The translations under genes and the position numbers were made by a program. Positions 1 to 14,630 of a stretch of DNA of 64,000 nucleotides are shown here, one piece after another. The first letter of the stretch is position 1; each line of letters starts with the position of its first letter. This DNA is from Macrocystis pyrifera (lineage: Eukaryota > Sar > Phaeophyceae > Laminariales > Laminariaceae), in contig JASSKH010000020.1 of the NCBI GenBank assembly GCA_031763025.1, forward strand, positions 9,980,528-10,044,527. Direction: 5' to 3'. The notes under the pieces were generated by a model that made no database searches, was not told the origin of the DNA, and saw only the letters and a program-made list of their open reading frames with translations.

Positions 1-73
1 CGATCTGTCCAGCGCTTGACGTAAGACATACAAAACTGCGCCCCCACTTTTTTGGTTTCTTCAAAAAAATTAC

Positions 74-222
74 CTGACTTCGGCGAGACGCGCGGCGAAC
101 TCCTCGTCTTCCTCGAACCAGCCGCGCGAATCCGCTTCCAAAACAGAGGCCCTCTCCAACAGCTCGTCCTTCCCGCCAACCTGCTTTACCTCGTCGATGG
201 TTAGCAGTCTGCCGCGGGTGGC
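74..222 (-). CDS. Gene A exon (last in window)
   Basis: Begins at ATRGRLLTIDEVKQVGG and ends ...EEFAARLAEVR. Acceptor is tctcgcag, donor is AG|gtaattt. It has 149 bp, starts in phase 0 and ends with two bases of a split codon, so the gene continues beyond the left edge. The acidic/aromatic patch SRGWFEEDEEF is its most distinctive segment. Confidence 0.8.
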
Positions 223-3200
223 CTGCGAGACGCAACAAATAAGTGAGATTTTTAAAAGTACAAATTCATCAATCAATAGGGTGTTTGGGAAACTTTGGTT
301 GGAACAAATATGGTCGGGTGTATTGTAGTCTGTTTCCGATACATCAGAAAATCCCAACCCACGACAAATAGGATCGTCCTACGAAAGACTGTGGCGAATG
401 GTTGCGCTTTCAACCTAATGATTGCCGGGTTGGGTTAACTCTGGGTTGGTTTAGCAAACGAAGCGAGTTATGATTGGCTCGTCGGGCCTTCGGGTTCACC
501 AGTTTGGCCAACCAGCTCCTTGTGTTAGTCTTTCCATGCTTCTTGGTTTTAAACGTTTTCTTAACCCCACCGAACTGGATCATCGCAAACACCCACAATT
601 GCTTTTTGGGGGAAGACAAAAAATGTAGGTGCACAACAGAAAAAAAAAAATCGCCACTCCAAGTGGTACCCATTTTTAAAACCAAGACAGGGGGAGGGGA
701 ATACTCATTTCTTGCTTGCCTTGAGCCATACAACCATTAACCGAATCCCTCACCATTCCCACTCCTAATAGAGACACCTGCAACATTTGTTTCCATATAT
801 TACATGGAAACTTTTCGCTAGTCTTATCCCCTTCCTGTTTCCCCGCCTGTGGCCACCATCCATCTCCCACAAAAGCGATCGTTTTCTCGTTGCTATCCAG
901 CGAACCAAAGTCCTCCTTGTTACATTCGTCTATTTCCCTAATTACCTCTTCTGACACATACCAGTACATTCCACATTATCCTTACACCGGAGTTCCACTC
1001 TATTGCTTTGCCACACGGGCACACCTGTGCATCTACTTTTTCCTCCTGGTTATTGGCATACCTCTTTCTTCTTTCTGGCAGGTCCAGGTCTCCTATTACG
1101 GGGGTCCAAAGTTAACAGGACCTATGGTACACACAAAAACCTATATATTTCCCTATTTTTACTAACAAAATTTGGTCCCGTTAACTATGGACCCCCCCGT
1201 AATACACGAAATCGCAGATTCAGCGTTTTCGGGAAGTCCATCGGGCCATGCAAATACGTTTTCATTCCTATTCCTTCCCTCAATCCCCCGCGTATCTCTC
1301 AAGTGTTTTTTTTTTTTTCCGATTCCACCTTGTTTCTTAGCGCTAGCCTTTCCCTTCTATCTATCCTTTCTTCCACCGCTGTCTCGTACCTCCCAATCTT
1401 CCCTGCGGACATAATCTCTTCTTGGTTTCCTCGTATATCTATCTCACCTTATTCCAGCTCTCGCCCTTATGTTACTTTCTCCCATACAGCTCCATCAACT
1501 ATGGCTAGCAACCTCTTTTTTGGCATGTTCCTTACCTTATATTGTCATTTCAACGTTCTCATGCCCCTATTTGTCTTGAGTGGGTACCTTCCCAGCTTTG
1601 CTCCTAATCCTGCAATACTAGTCGTACTGGAGCATCTTTATATTTTTTTAGCTGCTGCGCTCTGTACCTGTTTCCGACTGTTTTACGAACCTCGCGTTCC
1701 CTTCCCATACGTCTCCTGCATATTCTAGCTTTGGTACTGTCACATTCAACAGGATACATCTCGTAATCCTAGTGTCAAGATGCGAGTCTGCAAATTACAG
1801 TAATAGGATCGCATCCATCTTGCCTACTTGTGCCTTACCCTTTCCTACTACTTTTGCTCCATGTGTATCCCAAGAGCAGCCTTTCGAGATCTCTACGCCA
1901 AGGTATGTATACTGGCTACAATCTGCAGTTCATCTTCTCCACATTCCAACTCAACGAAATTTACCGGGTTTACCTTATCTTCGTTACAAACAACTGCTGC
2001 GCACTTCTTGACGTTCGCTGTCACCCTCCATTTCCTATTGTCATTAATAGTGTATTCTATTACGGGGGGCCATAGTTAATAGGACCTACGATACACACAA
2101 AAACCTGAATATTTCGCCATTTTTACCAACAATATTTGGTCCTATTTACTATGGTCCCCCGTAATAGCGCCTGTCTGTTTCTGCAACAAGGGGGTGAAAA
2201 TATAAACCAAACGAAAAAAAGAGCTTTGAAAAAAAAAAATGAGGTCCAGATAAGGAGGGGAGGGGGGAGGGGGGGGGGTGTAAAAACCAAAACTGAAAAA
2301 AAAAGTGACGCTGAAAAATAACGATTTTCTTGAAATTTCTTCCGGAAATCCCGCCCCACTGGTTCGTTTTTCACCATTAATATTATTACCACTATGTCCG
2401 AATATATAAGTACCGGTTTAATACTAACATGAAGTAAAAAAATGTATCTATATTGATAGACAGAGTTGTACCAGTACATCGTAGGGAGTGTGTCGTTTTG
2501 TGCTGTCAACATGTAATCTCTCTATGTATTATTAATAATAGAACTTGATTGTATTATACCAGGTAGTATGTAACACCTGATTCTAGTACAGGACACTTGA
2601 TTGTAGTGTACGGCACCCGCTTATCGAATAGGATACTTGATTATAGTATGGGACATTTGGTTATACTATTTGACACTTTGGTCATAGTATAGGACACTCG
2701 ATTAGACTAGGAACAGGACACTCGATTGTAGTACAGGACACTTGACTATAGTGAAGGACACTTGATTATAGTATGGTACACTCAATTATAGTATGGGACA
2801 CTTGAATCTAGTATAGTACACTTGATTATAGTACAGGGCACCTGATTATAGTTTGAGATACTCGATTAAATTATAGGATACTTGATTATAGCATAGGACA
2901 CTTGGTTATAGAACAGGACACTTAATTATAGTATAGAACGCCGAATTGTAGTATAGGATACTTGATAATACAGGATGCTTGACAGCAGCAAAAGGGACAA
3001 TTGGTTATAGTTGTATGACACGCGATCATATTACGGGGAGCCATAGTTAACACGAGCTACGGTACACACAAAAAACCTATGTATATATTTCCCTTTTTAT
3101 ACTACGTAACAATATTTGGTCCTATTTGCAACGCAACGGTCCCCCATAATAGCACATCTGGTAGTAGGACACTTGATTGTAGTACAGGACACCTGATTAC

Positions 3201-4925
3201 AGCATAGGGCACCTGATTACTTGATTATGGTACAGGACGCATGCCACGGCGGTGAGCGTCAAAACCTGACACGTTCTGAGAGGCTCCTTACCTCACTTGA
3301 GGAGCTCTACATGTACGTACTACCCTGGTATCACATGCCTCACCAAAAAAAAAACGGCCTTGACCCTTCCAGCACTGCATGCAGTCCCGTTTTGAGGACA
3401 AACTACTTGGTATTTGATTATTACGGGGGACCATAGTAGACAGGTTGGTAAAACTAGGGAAAATGTACAGGCTTGTGTGTGTCATTAGGTCCTGCTTACT
3501 ATGGCCCCCCGTAATAGGGCCATAGTAAATAGGACCTACGGTACACACAAAAAACCTATATATTTCATTTTTTTACTGACAATATTTGGTCCTATTTACT
3601 ATGGCCCCCCGCGATATTTTGTCTCCAAAACGGGACTGCAGTCCGAAAAAAGGGGGTGAGAAAAGACGCGCACTTGTCTTAACTAACCCCAGAAGCAAAC
3701 CCCACCGATATATTAACAGGCCTACAGCAGCTCTGTAACGAAAATCACTGCTGTAGATAAGTCTCCTCAGTCTGGGACAGATGCCCCATTCCAGTCAGTC
3801 GAAACAAAGAATTTGGTCAAAGAGTGCTACAGCAGTACATATTCCTGTCGTAGGTCCCGTCATAGAGGGGGGGGGGGGAAAAGAAGAAAAAAGAAGGAAC
3901 AAAACGACTCACGGCTTCGTCGACACTACTACGCCAGCCCGGGCTGCCATTAATAATAATACTCGTCGTGAAATGAATCAGATCAATCTGTACCGAAAAA
4001 CTAGGACCGCGTTATACTATTACGGGGGGCCATAGTAAATAGGACCAAATATTGTTAGAAAAAATAGGCAAACATATGGGTTTTTATGTATACCATAGGT
4101 CCTACTAACTATGGACCCCCGTAGTACCAGTGATACTAAATATTAGGACCGTATGTATACTAATATTCAATTAAAACCGTCCCTATATTTCGCGACAGAG
4201 TGGTAGGGGAGGTGTTGGAACTGCAATCTACGTACTCGGTTGGCGTATCACAGACTGCAATCAGCCGTCCCGTAAGAGCTCATCTTAACGGGGAACACTA
4301 AATTTCGTTCAATCAGATGCAAATTAAATTAGAAAAAAAAAAAATCAACTCAAATTGAAAGAACCGAAAGTCCTCGATAACCCGTAAGAGCTCATCTCAA
4401 ACGGGGAACACTAAATTCCGTTCAATCAGATGCAAATTAAAATAGAAACATAATAACCAAGTCAAATTGAAAGAACCGAAAGTCCTCGATAACCCGTAAG
4501 AGCTCATCTTAACGGGGAACACTAAATTTCGTTCAATCAGATGCAAATTAAAATAGAAACATAATAACCAAGTCAAATTGAAAGAATCGAAAGTCCTCGA
4601 TAAGAAGGGCGCTTAACTTAAGTTAGAAGAAAAAAAATCAAGTCAAATTGAAAGAACCGAAAGTCCTCGATAAGATGGGCCCTAAGGGGGGGGGGGGGGG
4701 GGGGGGGGGGTTCCTGCTCTTTTTTCGCGCAGCGTGAATACAACTGAGAAAATCTCGCACACTGCTGCTGTCTTGACAAAAAATATTCGCTCCCTTCTCT
4801 CCGATCTGACCGACCTCGAGCTTTTCGATCTTGATGAGCTTCGCCGTGATGGCCCTCAGCTCGTCCTGGTGCTTAACCTTGTGAGCTATTGGAGCGTTGG
4901 AGTGCACCAGCGCCCGCCTGACGCG

Positions 4926-4961
<36 letters not shown>

Positions 4962-5163
4962 GTGGCACAATCAACCATCGTCGACAAAACACAAAAAAAA
5001 AACGGGAAAGGAGAACGCCAACAAAATTGGGGGGGGGGGGGTGGGGGGCAACACGCCTTATTAGCGATGTGGGGTTTGCACAAAGTTGGGAGGGAGACAT
5101 AGGCCCTTTGTCATCCACCATAAACAAACAAAATCCGCAAACAAAAACACACACACAAAATTA

Positions 5164-5208
<45 letters not shown>

Positions 5209-6181
5209 GTACTCATTACCATGCATGGCCGTAGTCGTATGACCATAGGCCTTCGCATGCGTACAATGCCGGGATGGAGCACGTCGGGTTTTCACCGACC
5301 AGGCAGACGTTTGCTTGCACCAGGCGCGAAGCACCATGAGGTGTTGGGCGAGTCGCATGAAGGATGACCTGCATCGTGCTAAGAACCGCTTTAGAGGCGA
5401 ATTTCTTGCATATGGATGACAGCATCAATGAATTGATTTCGTTTCGGGTGTGGCCACTTCCAGAGACAGCCAATGGGGTTACTATGTAACTGCCTCGTGG
5501 GTGCCTCACCATATACACACCTATGTGATACGATCACCCCCCTTGTGCAAAGTAAAGGTTCTCCCCGCACAAAAATGATCAACTTGATCGCCAGCCGTGG
5601 TAACCGCCAAAAAAAAAAAAAAAAAAAAACGGTACCCTGGCTGTCTGGCTCACGCAATGAGAGGCGTGTTTTACAGCGTTGTCGCCAACCGACGCCAATC
5701 AAATCTACCCTGGTATACATAAGGTATATAATATAGGGAGGGGGGGGGGGTAGTAATACGCCCTGGGAGCGATGTGGGGTTTGCACAAAGTTGGGAGGGG
5801 GGGGCCTAGTCCCTGTGTCCTTCGTTTTCGTTTTTGAGCATAGGCAACCTATTTGGGGGGAAACGTTGTATACGTACGAATCACACTCGATTTATGCTTC
5901 TGAGCCATTGAAACGCATGTGAGCAACATAAAAAGAAAAACATCAAAAATGGACACAAATACACCTCAGAAGCGATGCGGGATTTCCACCACATGGGAAG
6001 GGACCAGAAAGAAGGGGTTGGAGGTACGAACGGGACCCAACAAGGGGGGGGGGGGGGGGGGGGGTGAGGCGATAAACATACGCATGTAAAATACGTCTTA
6101 TAGCAGCGATGGGGGGTTTCCAGCCAATGGGAAGGAACCCGAATAAGGGGTCGCAAGTAGGAACGGTGCACAGAAAAAGCG

Positions 6182-6269
<88 letters not shown>

Positions 6270-6899
6270 ACTCATTATCATGCATGGCCGTAGTCGTATG
6301 GCCATAGACCCTCGCATCCCTACAATGCCGGGACAGAGCATGTCCGGTTTTCACCGACTAGGCAGACACTGCTTGCACCAAGAGGGAAGCGCCGAAAGGT
6401 GTCCGGCGAGTCGCATGAACGGTGAGCAGCATCCTACTAAGAACCGCTTGTGAGGCGGACGTGCATATGAATGACAACTTCAATGAGTTCGTTTAATTTC
6501 CGGTGTGGCCACTTCCAGAGACAGCAATGAGAGTACCAAGGGGGGAGGGGGGAGGGGGGCGAGGCGAACGACGAAGCACCCGCGGGACCCTATACACAGT
6601 TGACGTAAATGTTAAATATTGCACAGCGATATACCGGGTATATACATACTTCAATTAATTTACCTATGCGTTAGCTGCTCCCCCTGCTTGTGTATCCTGG
6701 CCAGCTTCCCCTCGTCATTTTTTTCCGTGGCGGCCGCGTGCTCCACCTGCAGCGCGTCCATCTTCGCTTGCACCTTATGAACGACGAAAACAAAAACAAA
6801 CAACAAAAGAAAAGCAGTAGCGCCCATCTTAACGGGGAACACTGAACTTCGTTACTTGGAAATAAAACTTCAATTCCAATCAATTTTAGTTTGATTTCG

Positions 6900-6930
<31 letters not shown>

Positions 6931-9712
6931 GTGTTTGTATCCTATCGGGAAACGGCGCATTCATTGTCACACAAAAAGGAAATCGAAGCAACCTGGAATA
7001 ACGCAGCGCGTCACACAACGCCCAGCCGACAAATAGCGACGAGCGTAGACAAGAGCGAAAATCTGCGTTGTCGCGTGCGCGCCACCGCCAGCATTTTTTT
7101 CTTTTCGGTGGGGCAGGATAGGAAGCTATCACTCTCAGGGTGCCTTGGGTGGGCGGAGGGAGCCCTCAGGCGCCAAGTGCGGAACAGCAACGGTGGTGCA
7201 GCTATCGAGGCCTCGAGCGTATTGTCTGTTTTGTTACTCGTTTGCTCGGTTTTCGTGATGGTTGGCCGATTGAGCACGCCGAAAAATTGGGCTTGCGGCC
7301 GCCATGATGTATTTTGAGGCGCCACCGCCGGGGTACGGTATGATATGGTCTGTGGCCGTGGGTGCAGCTATTGCTCCGGTCGCCTCTCGTTGAGGTCCGC
7401 GTTTTATCGCCTCGACGGTGGTCACCAAAGCGGCCAAGAATCACCCCAGGCTCCACCGGGGTTGTTGACCCACTCTGAGCATGCTGCACCAAAGGCTGAT
7501 CAACTCCCAAATTCCAAATTGAAATTAAAAAAAAAACACACGAAAAATATCCCAATTTTTTTTTTCACTCAAATTGTTTTTGTTTTTTTTAATTTGCCCG
7601 GAGAATGCCTGCCTGGTGATTCACTCTTCTTCGGCCAATCAGATGCAAATTAATTTAGAAAAAAAATAAAAAAATCAAATCAAATTAAACTGAAAAAAAA
7701 TAAAAATAAAAAAAGCCCTTTGATAAGATGGGCCCTAACCCTCCAACTAGCGCAGTCCCGTTTGTGGGACCAAAACCACTCAAATTCCAAGTAGTCAGTT
7801 CTCAAAACGGGAGTGTCATTCTGAAAGGGTCAAAATCCCTTTTGGACCTTGATTGTCTTAAAAAAAAAGGTTCCAAAAAAATCGCCGGAAAGCTTAGACG
7901 TCATTCGGGGTTTTGACATGATATATACTGACAGCAGTACGCGACACTTCTCGAACCCTTTGGGTGTGTTCATTACGACAAGGAGAGCGACAAAAAAAAA
8001 CAACGGTGACATTTGGAAATTCATCAACGCGCATCTCTACAAGCAGCGTGCGCACCCAGAAACACGAGCAGGACCATGTCGCGCCCGAGCCATCCTACTC
8101 CTTCCGTTGTAATTCCTGCGCCAATTCTATATCACCCCACCCCCAAATCACGCACTTGGCGTCGCTTATATCGCCCGTTTGTAGTGTCAATCAACTTTGC
8201 CCAATCGCGTCCAGAAAAGGCGACGAAAACTCATTTTATCATTCTGGCCAGGAACGTAAGAACCTTTTTACAATCATATGAAGGTCTAAACGGGCGCTAT
8301 ATTTCCGTCCGTCCAGAATGCTACTGCAGTAGAAATACTATTCTTTGGTCTGTTATTTTGGGCCGTGCTCCCAAGTCCTTACTTAGTCGGAGGCACGGCG
8401 AATCCTACACTAATTTCAGAAAAAAAAAAAGGTTTTTCGTACAATTTTATTCGAAAAACAATGAAACGAATTCCATGTTTCCAAACCGATAACGAAACAA
8501 ACATCCCAAGTCGTATACCCGGTATACAGCAGGACTAACCAAGGTTTTTGACCGCGGGCGTTTTTCATACGGTGCGGTCCGGTAACCGCCCTGCACCGCA
8601 CCGTACGGCTTTCCCTTTCACAAAACCCAACTGCACCGCGCCGTACCGCGGATTCTCAGAAATAAAAATCCACACGGCACAGCACCCATGCGTGCGATGC
8701 TAACAAAAAAATACGTTCACCGAACAGCACCTTTCGGCTCTCATATTGATAAACAGAACCGTGACAAGGCCTTAGGGCCTTCTAAAATCACGCAGTTTGC
8801 TTCGGTGCCTCTATGCGGCGCGGGGCGATTTTTTATCGGCCTGTACAATTCGATGTCAGAACCGTACCGTATCTCACCGCATCACACCGAACCGTACGAA
8901 TTTCACAGACCAAAATCCGCAGCGCACCGCAGCGCACACGAGCACAGCACGATTATCGTGCCCCCACTCAAACACCCACCCACCCACCCACCCACCCACC
9001 TACCAAACCAACCAACCAACCACATGCCACCAGAAGAAAAAAAAATCATCCGTGTCACAAGAAAAAAAAAAAAAAAAAAAACTTCGCCCGGAGAGCACCT
9101 GCGACAAGAGCTGCTCGTGTTCCGCCTTGGTCAGCTGCCCGTTCTCCACCATGGCCTTGACCTTGTTTTCCGTGTCAGATGTTTCGGACCAACAACACCG
9201 GAGGAAGGGGTTACAAGCAGGGGCGGCGGTTCAGGACTACGGCTTGGCCTAATACCTGGTAGCCGCGACACAATGGTTGAAAAACTATGTAGCATGCCGA
9301 CTGACAAAAAAAAAAAAGCAGTGATGGAAGTTACGGGAGATCGAAACAAATTACGGACGTGTAATTACGGCAAATCAGCATTTTTTATTTTTTATTTACG
9401 GACGGCATTCACGGCCAAAAAAAAACGGGGACAAAATTGAAGCATCCCCGTCTTGCATTTTACGGTGGTTCCTGAGTGCTGTCCGGAGGCCTTCACGATG
9501 TCCGCATACGCGAGCAGAACCGTCTCGACCGCCTGTATCCTTGCTGTCTGAGCCACGAGTGACCTCCATGAGGGTTCGCTCCCAGCAGCCATAGCCGTTG
9601 CCGGTGTGTAGTGTGCTCTGTATAGGGTGCTGCGCTGTGCGCTGTGTGTTGTGGTTGTGTGCGGTTGCTGTGTGCTGTGTGTTGTGTGCGGAGGCTTCCA
9701 CTATAGAAAGCA

Positions 9713-9743
<31 letters not shown>

Positions 9744-12700
9744 GTGGATCGATCAGGCTCAACTATTACGGCGAAAAAAAAAATTTACGGACGGCTCAAT
9801 CTGATTACACGGGTATTTACATGTACTCCCAAAAAAGAAATACGGACGGCTCAATCTGACTACGGGAATTTACGTGTACTCCCGTAACTGCCATCACCGA
9901 ACCGCGGTGCGGTTTTTCCCATGTACAGAGTCGTTTATGCTGTGCGGTGCAGGGCGGGTTCTTGTTTCGTTCTTGATAATGCTCTTCATGACCCACTGAA
10001 CTCCGGCGATGCGGTTCTACTTTTAAATTTGTAGAATCGCACATGAGGATTTCTGTCTTCGAAACGCCTACGGTGCGGTGCGGTGAGGGGTAGTGCAGTG
10101 CGGAGCCGTTAAAGTAAATGCCTAAATCCTACGGTGCGGTTCGGTGCGGTTTCGGTAAAAAAAAAAAAAAAAAACACACCGAACCGTAACGCTAGGTGAT
10201 TAAAAAAAAAAAAAAAAAATCGCACCGGTAAAAAAGACCCTGCAAAACTAAGAACGGCTGCTCGTACAGACTTGGCTCACTCACCACCTTCGATCAAACG
10301 GTTGAATTATTTTCGCGCCACTTTTTTTTTTTTTTTTTTTTTTAGTTTTTTTTTTTTTTCTTCTCTCACGGTTCACAGCACCCACTCTGTACCGGAAGAA
10401 CTTGCATCTAGTCTCTCCGCGCTATCAAACCTATCCCCTTGTAGGATCTCTCGACAGCGACCCCAAACAATGGTTGATACGTTTGGTGCTACCCGTGTCA
10501 GCCGTCCATTATACACTATTACTGGCGGCCACTTTAAATAGGACCTGCGGTACACACAAAAAACCCGAACATTTCGCTATTTTAGCAACAATATTTTGGT
10601 CCTATTTACTACGGTCCCCCGTAATACTACAGCGGGAGCACTGAAGCGACTCGGGCGTGGCATGGTATTGCACTCGGGCCTTGCATTCAACCATTGTCGC
10701 TCGGACACCCGTTTGGACCATCGCTAAACCACGCAGTGGCCGTTGCTGTACCCCGTCACTCTTCATCGTCAACTTTCCCCTCCCGTAAGCCCCAAGTTGG
10801 TTAATATAAACTTCGAGGGCAAAAAAAAAAAATAGTCAGTCCCGATTGGGGGGCAAACCACTCAAACGTCCCCCTCCGTAACTCCCAAGAGAGATGATTT
10901 GACCTTCGAGGGCAAAAACTGCAGTCAGTCCCGATTGGGGGGCAAACCACTCAAACGTTCCCCTCCGTAACTCCCAAAAGAAAGTTGATTTAAACTTCGA
11001 GGGCAAAAACTGCAGTCAGTCCCGATTTGAGGGCAAACCACTCCAACGACCCCCTCCGTAAATCCCAAGAGAGTTAATTTAACCTTCGAGGGCAAAAACT
11101 GCAGTCAGTCCCGATCTGGGTGCAAACCATTCAAACGACCCCCTCTGTACGCCCCAAGAGGGTTAATACAAGCCTTCTAGGGCAAAAAGCGCAGTCAGTC
11201 CCGATTTGGGTGCAACCATCTAAAATTCCAAGCACTTTGCGCCCAAAACGGGGCTGCGGTTGTAGCCTTAAAAAGGGTATTAACATAGTAATTAGGACCT
11301 AGGGTACACGCAATAAAAAAATTAAAAAAAAAAAAAAACATTTATTAATATTTCCCTCTTTTTACAACAATATTCGGTCCCATTTACTACCAGGTATTTG
11401 GGGAGTCCATGGTAAACAGGACCTACGGTACACACAAAAACATACACCAGGTATATTTTTTATGTTTTATACTAACAATATTTGGTCCTATTTGCTATGG
11501 TCCCCCGTAATAATAGTCCCCAGCGTAGTAGGATCGATGAAGAATCAGGACGGACACTGGGTGTGCTGATGTTCGTTGGGTGGAAAAGACTTGCAGAGAC
11601 GTGAAGACGACGACCACCACAACACCAATACCACAACACCGTCAACAACAACACCGTCAACAACACCACCGTCAACAACAACAACAACAACAACAACAAC
11701 AGCAGCAGCAACAGCAACAACAACAACAACAACAACAACGTCTACAACATCAACAACATCAACAACAACAACAACAACAAACAACAACGAAACGAGCGTA
11801 GCACTGACCAGGGAGGAGAGCCAGCTGTGCTTTTGCGCGGCGACATCGACGTCAACGTTTTCGTAGATGTCTTCCTCTTCCGGCGTTAGCGTCTCCATGC
11901 GCGTCAATTTTTGCTCTGATTCCTTCTGCCTGCCGAACAGCAAAAGAAAGGAGATAAAATAAAATAAAAAAAAAACACACACACACACACATCATTTCGG
12001 GGGAAGGTTTGTGAGTGATCAACGTCGAAGATGCGCCTATCTATTGCCGCGGTCATTGCATACCCTGCGGTACAACATTTTAGGTGTGATCTGTTAGCTA
12101 TACCCGTAGTGCAGCAGCGGTGCAGCCGCGTCGCTTTATCCTATGTTGAGGGAGTTGCACATATTGGTAGGCGCTTGCCAATTCGCGTTACATACAGCAG
12201 TATCGAGATTCGTAGTATTGCATGTCCCGCAGTGTTTGCACCCCGATGCACTCCTCGATCAGCTCGATCTCGTCCTGACATATATTCATCGACAAGGAAC
12301 ATGATCCACGTCGAAGATGCGGCTTCTGTGCGGTCAGCGCACATACACGGCTTGAACTGTTAAGAGTGCGGTCGCTGCTGTGCGGTCACCCTGCCACCAG
12401 ACACGGAGGACCATAGTAAATAGAACCTACGGTACACACAAAAACCTACATATTTCCCTATTTTTACTAACAATACTTGGGTCCTATTTACTGTGGTCCC
12501 CCGTGATAGTTACTGTAACTATCTGGTGCATAGGTACATTGTTTCGGGGAAATAGTTCGTGAGCGATCAGTGTGGTCATTGCATATGCACCCCTCCAACA
12601 GTCAGAGTTCGGCCGCTGTGCGGTCACCTAGGCAGCGGCACCCGCCATACACCATTATACCACTCAGGCCGGATATATAAGGAACGTTTAGACACTAATA

Positions 12701-14599
12701 TGGATACCAAGCGGTCCTTATATTTACGCAGAGCGGTACCTTACACTCCTCGGAGAAATCATCTACAGATCATCCACATATCATCTACCTATCATCTACA
12801 GTTCATCTACAGATCATCTACAGATCATCCACGTATCATCTACAGTTCATCTACAGATCATCTACAGATCATCCACAGATCATCCACACATCATGTACGG
12901 ATCACCCACAGATCATCTACCGGTCAACCACCAATCATGTACAGATCATGTACAGATCATGTACAGATCATCCACATATCATCTACCTATCATCCACAGA
13001 TCATCTACGGATCATCCACAGATCATCCACAGACAATCTACAGATCATCCACCGATCATCTACATATCATCTACAGATCATCCACACATCATCTACGGAT
13101 CACCCACAGATAATCTACCGATCAACCACCAATCATGTACAGATCATGTACAGATCATGTACAGATCATCCACATATCATCTACCTATCATCCACAGATC
13201 ATCTCCGGATCATCCACAGATCATCCACAGACAATCTACAGATCATCTACAGATCATCCACCGATCATCTACAAATCAAACACAGATTATCCCGCATCAT
13301 CTGTAGATCATCTACAGATCATTCCCACTTCATCTAGATCTTCCAACGCATATCTAATCCCGACCTTGCATCATCTAGCTCGTTTTGCCGGGCAGGTGAC
13401 CCGTACAATCTACATGATCCATTGATAGCACATGTTTCTTGGGTTGGATCTAACTCCCCTCTAAGGCAGGTTCTGTACCAATCCCTCACAACGGCAGATA
13501 AGGAACTAGATCATCTACTGTAGATAGATAGATCATATAGATCATGATCTGTCTGTCCGATGTGTGATACCTTGCGACGAAGCTGTCCAGATGTCGGAGG
13601 AGGCGTCTCTTTTGTGACCAAGAAGCGACCTTTCAACACAAGCGAGCATACGGCAAAAGCGGCGCGATGCCCACAGGCGAACGAAAAAAGGAGGGAGGGA
13701 GGGAGGGAGGGAGGGAGGTAAGGAGGCTCGGGGATAGGAGGAGACCCTGGACGGTAGGGTATCGGCAGTAGATACCAGGGAGCGGACGACGGAGGCAGAA
13801 ACGGGCAAACTCGGATCGCGGTCGAAACATGGGAAAAGAAACAAACGAACCATGTACGAACGTACCAGTACTTCAGCGCTCTCTTATCGTATGACACGAC
13901 TTGCAAGCACAACGAAACAACAAATTCTACCCACTAACAAACCACTCTCTTCCGAAACAGGGTGTAAGTATCGTTTGCTTCTTGAATATAACTACGCAAC
14001 CCGGTCCGAATTTTTACGGAGACAGAAGTGGCACAGGCAGTACTGGGTTTCTCGAAAGTGCGGAAGCGCGTGTCACCTTCTCTTGGACCATTTCTTGGAA
14101 CGTTTCGAAGGTGCAGACGGCCGCCATGTAGTCCGGCGTGGATGTCCTCGAGGCCCGGCTGCGGCCACTGTCCTCGCCCTCCTCGGCTTCGACTATCTCC
14201 ACGCGGGGGGAAAACCTGCGTTTCCTCGTCATGTCACCAAAAAAGGCGAAAGAGGTTTTGTGGTGGCTTTGGTGTTAGGCATAACGTTGATGGTGCTGGT
14301 GCTGGTCGTGGTTGGTGGTCGAGGTGGTGGGGTTGGTGGAGAAGTAGTGGCAGAGTAGATGCAGTAGAAGGGGCAGGAGTAGAGGTAGTGGCAATAGTAG
14401 AAGCAGTGGCAAATAGGAGTAGAGGTAGTATTACGGGGCACCATAGTCAACAGGACCAAATATTGTCAGAAAAAAATAGGGAAATATCTAGGGTTTTGTG
14501 TGTACCGTAGGTCCTATTAACTACGGACCACCGTAATAGGAGTAGAAGAAGCAGTAGCAGTACTGCAGTAGTAGCAGCAGAGGTACAAGGAGTAGAAGC

Positions 14600-14630
<31 letters not shown>

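Noticed and set aside
1003-1728. 241-codon plus-strand ORF
   Set aside because: It is antisense to retroelement L1 and runs through an M1 insertion; composition (Ser/Phe/Pro-rich) is that of a reversed coding strand.
5881-6354. Poly-proline ORFs of 130-157 codons
   Set aside because: They read the C86 tract and LB retroposon; the homopolymer gives no stops.
7234-7437. Minus-strand GC-rich ORF as a gene A exon
   Set aside because: The 9099 and 6773 exons join in phase without it, and its edges lack good splice sites.
8688-9440. 250-codon plus-strand ORF
   Set aside because: It crosses a CACCGC array and A-runs, and overlaps a better supported gene A exon (9099-9161) on the other strand.
11472-11988. 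Poly-Leu and poly-Val ORFs on the minus strand
   Set aside because: Produced by the CAA triplet array; only the part 11809-11929 has splice-bounded coding character.
12765-13350. Possible CRISPR array
   Set aside because: Monomers are contiguous 11-mers with no unique spacers, and the genome is eukaryotic.
12559-13425. Long ORFs rich in STDH and QIIHRS repeats
   Set aside because: The 11-bp satellite has no stops in several frames; the same pattern occurs in overlapping frames.
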